Shown: positions 61,222 to 64,000 of the stretch, one piece after another
Position numbering within the stretch: position 1 is the first letter of the stretch
How the letters are laid out: each line of letters opens with the position of its first letter
Assembly (NCBI RefSeq): GCF_009707865.1
Contig: NZ_WMBA01000017.1
Span: 1-64,000, forward strand
Origin: Amycolatopsis pithecellobii
Lineage (GTDB): Bacteria > Actinomycetota > Actinomycetes > Mycobacteriales > Pseudonocardiaceae
Direction: 5' to 3'
DNA: 64,000 nucleotides
Notes under the pieces: generated by a model
Databases searched by the model: none
What the model saw: the letters and a program-made list of their open reading frames with translations, nothing else
What the model was told of the DNA's origin: nothing
Position numbers and translations under genes: made by a program

Positions 61222-61758
61222 ATGACCGTGACCAGCCCGTTTTCCTCGTCAGGACGTCCCGCACAAGGGCTGCCCCGGATGCCGACGCCGCCAAGCGGAT
61301 GGCCGATCGGCTCGTACTCGACCTACGCGGAGGCGCAACGCGCCGTCGAGCATCTCGCGGACAGCGATTTCGCGGTCGAAGACGTGACCATCGTCGGTGT
61401 GGACCTCATGCTGGTGGAACGCGTGACCGGCCGGCTGTCGTGGGGCCGGGTGCTCGGCACGGGCGCGGTTTCCGGCGCATGGTTCGGCCTGTTCGTCGGC
61501 ATCCTGCTCGGCCTGTTCAGCGGTGGCGGCCCCGGTATCCACTACCAGCCGATCCTGGTGGGGCTCATTTCCGGCATGTTCTTCGGCGTCGTGTTCGCCG
61601 GTATCAGCTACGCCTCCACCCGCGGCAGGCGCGATTTCTCCTCGGCCAGCCAGCTTGTCGCCGGGCGATACGACGTACTGTGCCAGCCGCGCAACGCGGA
61701 ACAGGGTCGTGATCTGCTGGCGAAACTCGCCATGCGCCCATCCGGGTCAACCGGCTGA
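61222..61758 (+). CDS. GlsB/YeaQ-type or general-stress membrane protein (Rv1234-like)
   Basis: 178 residues from ATG 61222 (GTG 61219 is possible). The N-terminal half resembles the general-stress GsiB/YtxH-like proteins (GSYSTYAEAQRAVEHLADSD, FAVEDVTIVGVDLMLVERVT); it then has two Gly-rich membrane segments (GAVSGAWFGLFVGILLGLFS and PILVGLISGMFFGVVFAGIS). Mtb Rv1234, a membrane protein of similar size, occupies the same place before lpqY. Function unknown; a role in envelope stress is guessed from context. Preceded by element copy D. Confidence 0.8.
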   Translation: MTVTSPFSSSGRPAQGLPRMPTPPSGWPIGSYSTYAEAQRAVEHLADSDFAVEDVTIVGVDLMLVERVTGRLSWGRVLGTGAVSGAWFGLFVGILLGLFSGGGPGIHYQPILVGLISGMFFGVVFAGISYASTRGRRDFSSASQLVAGRYDVLCQPRNAEQGRDLLAKLAMRPSGSTG

Positions 61759-61878
61759 ATCGTTACCGGCCTCGGTTGCGACGGAAGATCCCCCGGCATA
61801 CGTTGATTTCTCACCGATCCTTTGGCACGTCGTTGTGCGGGTCCGCCAACCGGCGTGCACACCGCCGAGGGGGTCCGG

Positions 61879-63177
61879 ATGGGCATGGGAAGCAGACGAC
61901 GCCGGGCCGTGGCCGCGGCGGGGTTGGTCACCGCGGGTCTGCTGACCGCGTGTGGCTCGGGTGGCGGGAACACGATCACCGTCTACATGTATCCCGAGGA
62001 CCATTTCCAGGAAACCGTCGACAAGTGCAACCAGCAGGCCGGCGGGCGCTACCACATCGTCTACAACAAGCTGCCGCGCACCGCGGACGGCCAGCGCGAG
62101 CAACTCGTGCGCAGGCTCGCGGCCGGCGACTCCAGTCTCGACATCCTCGGCCTCGACGTCACCTGGGTGCCGGAGTTCGCCGAGGCGGGCTGGATCGACG
62201 AATGGACCGGTGACAACAAGGCCGAGGCACAACAAGGTGTGCTGCCCGGGCCGGTCCAAACCGCCACCTGGAACGGAAAACTGTACGCGGCGCCGAAGCA
62301 CACGAACGTGCAGCTGCTGTGGTACGACGACCGGATCACCCCGAACCCGCCGAAGACGTGGGACGACATGATGGCGCAGGCCCAGGCGCTCAAGGCGCAG
62401 GGCAAACCGCACAACGTCCTGTTCACCGGCGCCCAGTACGAGGGTCTGGTGGTCGTCTACAACACGCTCGTCGAGTCCGCGGGCGGCCGCATCCTGTCCG
62501 ACGACGGGAAGTCCGTGGTGATGGACGCCGGTGCGGTGAAGGGCCTCGAGGTGCTCAAGAAGCTCACCACCGCCGGGATCACCGACCCGTCGCTGACGAA
62601 CCAGAAAGAGGACGAGGTCCGGCAGGCGTTCCAGCGCGGCAACGGCGCTTTCCAGCTGAACTGGCCGTTCGTCTACGCCTCCTTCGCCGAGGAAGATCCG
62701 GCGAACCTGCCGCACTTCAAGTGGGCCACCTATCCCGAGGTCATCCCGGGCACCCCCGGCCGCACGACCATCGGCGGGATCGATCTCGCGGTGAGCTCGT
62801 ACTCCCAGCACAAGGACGCGGCGTTCGCGGCCGTTTTGTGCATGCGTACCCCGGAAAGTCAGAAGTTCGCCGCGCTCAACGACGGCGTGCCGCCGGTCAA
62901 CGAGTCGCTCTACACCGACAACACGCCACTGGATCCGAGCAAGCCGGTCGATGCGAAGAACAACCCGAGCATGCAGACCGCGTACCCGATGCGGGACACG
63001 ATCCTGGCCGCGCTCAAGACCTCTTCGGTCCGGCCGCTCACCCCGGCCTACCAGAGCCTGTCGACGGTGATGTCGAAGGTGCTCTCACCGCCGTCGAAGA
63101 TCGATCCACCGTCCACAGCGGACGAATTGCGCAAGCAGCTGTCCGAGGCTCTCCAGTCGAAAGGGGTGATCCCGTGA
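61879..63177 (+). CDS. lpqY: Trehalose-binding lipoprotein of the LpqY-SugABC transporter
   Basis: 432 residues from ATG 61879 (GAGGGGG upstream). Signal peptide with lipobox LLTACGSG, Cys25. Substrate-binding protein (cluster D-I type): ITVYMYPEDHFQETVDKCNQ, LDILGLDVTWVPEFAEAGWI, FTGAQYEGLVVVYNTL and TIGGIDLAVSSYSQHKDAAF. In Mtb LpqY captures trehalose released from mycolyl esters for recycling. Gene order (stress membrane protein, lpqY, sugA) is as in Mtb Rv1234-Rv1236. The stop overlaps the sugA start. Confidence 0.92.
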   Translation: MGMGSRRRRAVAAAGLVTAGLLTACGSGGGNTITVYMYPEDHFQETVDKCNQQAGGRYHIVYNKLPRTADGQREQLVRRLAAGDSSLDILGLDVTWVPEFAEAGWIDEWTGDNKAEAQQGVLPGPVQTATWNGKLYAAPKHTNVQLLWYDDRITPNPPKTWDDMMAQAQALKAQGKPHNVLFTGAQYEGLVVVYNTLVESAGGRILSDDGKSVVMDAGAVKGLEVLKKLTTAGITDPSLTNQKEDEVRQAFQRGNGAFQLNWPFVYASFAEEDPANLPHFKWATYPEVIPGTPGRTTIGGIDLAVSSYSQHKDAAFAAVLCMRTPESQKFAALNDGVPPVNESLYTDNTPLDPSKPVDAKNNPSMQTAYPMRDTILAALKTSSVRPLTPAYQSLSTVMSKVLSPPSKIDPPSTADELRKQLSEALQSKGVIP

Positions 63178-64000
63178 GTTCCGTCGTCACCGAAACCGCG
63201 GCGCCGCAAGCGAAACCGGGGAAGCAGGCCAAACCCGTACTGAGCGAGGGCAAGAAGGCCGAACGCCGGCTCGGTCTGCTGCTGTGCGCACCGGCGGCCA
63301 TCGTGATGCTGCTGGTCACCGCCTATCCGATCGGGTACTCGATCTGGTTGTCGCTGCAGCGTTACGACCTGAGGTTCCCGGCGGAACGGCAGTTCATCGG
63401 TTTCGCCAACTACGCGGCCGTACTGTCCAATCCGTACTGGTGGACCGCGTTCGCCACGACGATGGTGATCACCGTGGTGTCCGTGGTGATCGAGCTGGTG
63501 CTGGGCATGCTGCTGGCGCTGATCATGCATCGCACGCTCGTCGGGCGCGGGCTGGTGCGGACGGTTTCCCTGATCCCGTACGGGATCGTGACCGTGGTGG
63601 CGGCGTTCTCGTGGTACTACGCGTGGACCCCCGACACGGGGTACCTGGCGAACCTGATCGCGCCTGACGCGGCGCCGTTGACGCAGTACCTTCCGTCGCT
63701 GGCGATCATCGTGCTCGCCGAGGTATGGAAGACGACCCCGTTCATGGCGCTGCTGCTGATGGCCGGGCTCGCGCTCGTCCCGGACGACCTGCTGAAGGCG
63801 GCGGCGATGGACGGGGCCAACGCATGGCAGCGGTTCGTCAAGGTGATGGTGCCGGTGATGAAGCCGGCGATCTTGGTGGCGTTGCTGTTCCGCACGCTCG
63901 ACGCGTTCCGCATCTTCGACAACATCTTCGTGCTGACCAGCGGTGCCAACAGCACGTCCTCGGTGTCCATGCAGACCTACAACAACCTCATCAAAGGTCT
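63174..64000 (+). CDS. sugA: Sugar ABC transporter permease SugA, 3' end outside window
   Basis: 275 residues from GTG 63174 overlapping the lpqY stop (GTGA); the gene runs off the window. Six membrane segments visible in part: RLGLLLCAPAAIVMLLVTAY, WWTAFATTMVITVVSVVIEL, VRTVSLIPYGIVTVVAAFSW, LPSLAIIVLAEVWKTTPFMA, and the EAA loop KAAAMDGANAWQRFVKVMVP. It forms the membrane channel with SugB for trehalose import; the ATPase SugC should follow. Confidence 0.92.
   Translation, partial: MSSVVTETAAPQAKPGKQAKPVLSEGKKAERRLGLLLCAPAAIVMLLVTAYPIGYSIWLSLQRYDLRFPAERQFIGFANYAAVLSNPYWWTAFATTMVITVVSVVIELVLGMLLALIMHRTLVGRGLVRTVSLIPYGIVTVVAAFSWYYAWTPDTGYLANLIAPDAAPLTQYLPSLAIIVLAEVWKTTPFMALLLMAGLALVPDDLLKAAAMDGANAWQRFVKVMVPVMKPAILVALLFRTLDAFRIFDNIFVLTSGANSTSSVSMQTYNNLIKG

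Overview
The window is GC-rich DNA from an actinomycete, most likely a member of the Pseudonocardiaceae close to Amycolatopsis. The family call is an inference. It rests on base composition, frequent GTG/TTG starts, F420 biosynthesis, a meso-diaminopimelate lysine pathway, rhamnosyl/arabinogalactan wall genes and strong gene-order agreement with Mycobacterium tuberculosis (Mtb), combined with accessory genes Mtb lacks. Most of the window is core chromosome and the genes are densely packed. No stretch longer than 300 bases lacks a gene, pseudogene or repeat element. I found no tRNA, rRNA, CRISPR array, transposase or replication origin.

Layout. 1-0.7 kb: the end of a TNT-type NAD-hydrolase toxin and its overlapping putative immunity gene. 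0.7-7.6 kb: hisN, a two-component system, a GtrA membrane protein, a membrane-anchored ECF sigma fusion protein and a degenerate GGDEF protein. 7.6-14.9 kb: two GT87 mannosyltransferases, purK-purE, an acyl-CoA ligase, a FadE25-like dehydrogenase and a 47-residue membrane protein. 14.9-31.7 kb: a cell-wall block (TIGR03089 protein, two LCP ligases, rmlB, rmlD, five glycosyltransferases, wbbL, mannose-1-phosphate guanylyltransferase), interrupted at 27.0-28.4 kb by two tandem DUF3800 gene/RNA units and a LysE-type exporter. 31.7-36.5 kb: an AlkA-like glycosylase, a GntR regulator, a Nudix hydrolase, fbiB-fbiA (coenzyme F420) and an acetyltransferase. 36.6-42.6 kb: ferredoxin and dapC, dapD, dapE, with a TetR/flavin monooxygenase pair inserted. 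42.6-49.8 kb: two LOG proteins, PlsC, a DivIVA-domain protein, SRPBCC, tag, an enoyl-CoA hydratase, DUF3117, pepA and a LysR regulator. 49.8-53.2 kb: an MFS exporter, an AraC regulator, a decayed PIN/AbrB module and an O-methyltransferase. 53.4-64 kb: sigE-rseA-htrA-tatB, mrp, DUF1003, an MgtE-N/CBS protein, an SPFH protein, a GlsB-like stress membrane protein and the start of the trehalose importer lpqY-sugA, in almost the same order as in Mtb.

How it fits together. Much of the window builds or guards the cell envelope: dTDP-rhamnose (rmlB, rmlD), the rhamnosyl linker (wbbL), GDP-mannose, polyprenyl-mannose transferases (GT87), LCP ligases, diaminopimelate synthesis, and the SigE/RseA/HtrA envelope-stress module.

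Three non-coding patterns stand out. (i) Two near-identical 80-bp units, each starting exactly one -10-to-start distance after a TANNNT box, lie tail-to-tail with DUF3800 genes and look like small RNAs. (ii) A dispersed palindrome of about 108 bp occurs four times; in three copies its right end carries a TANNNT box pointing at a gene. (iii) Clusters of a GAGTTGCGCGTTCC-type word fill two convergent gene junctions. In addition, many genes have a TANNNT box 6-8 nt before the start codon, which indicates widespread leaderless transcription and was used here to choose several starts.
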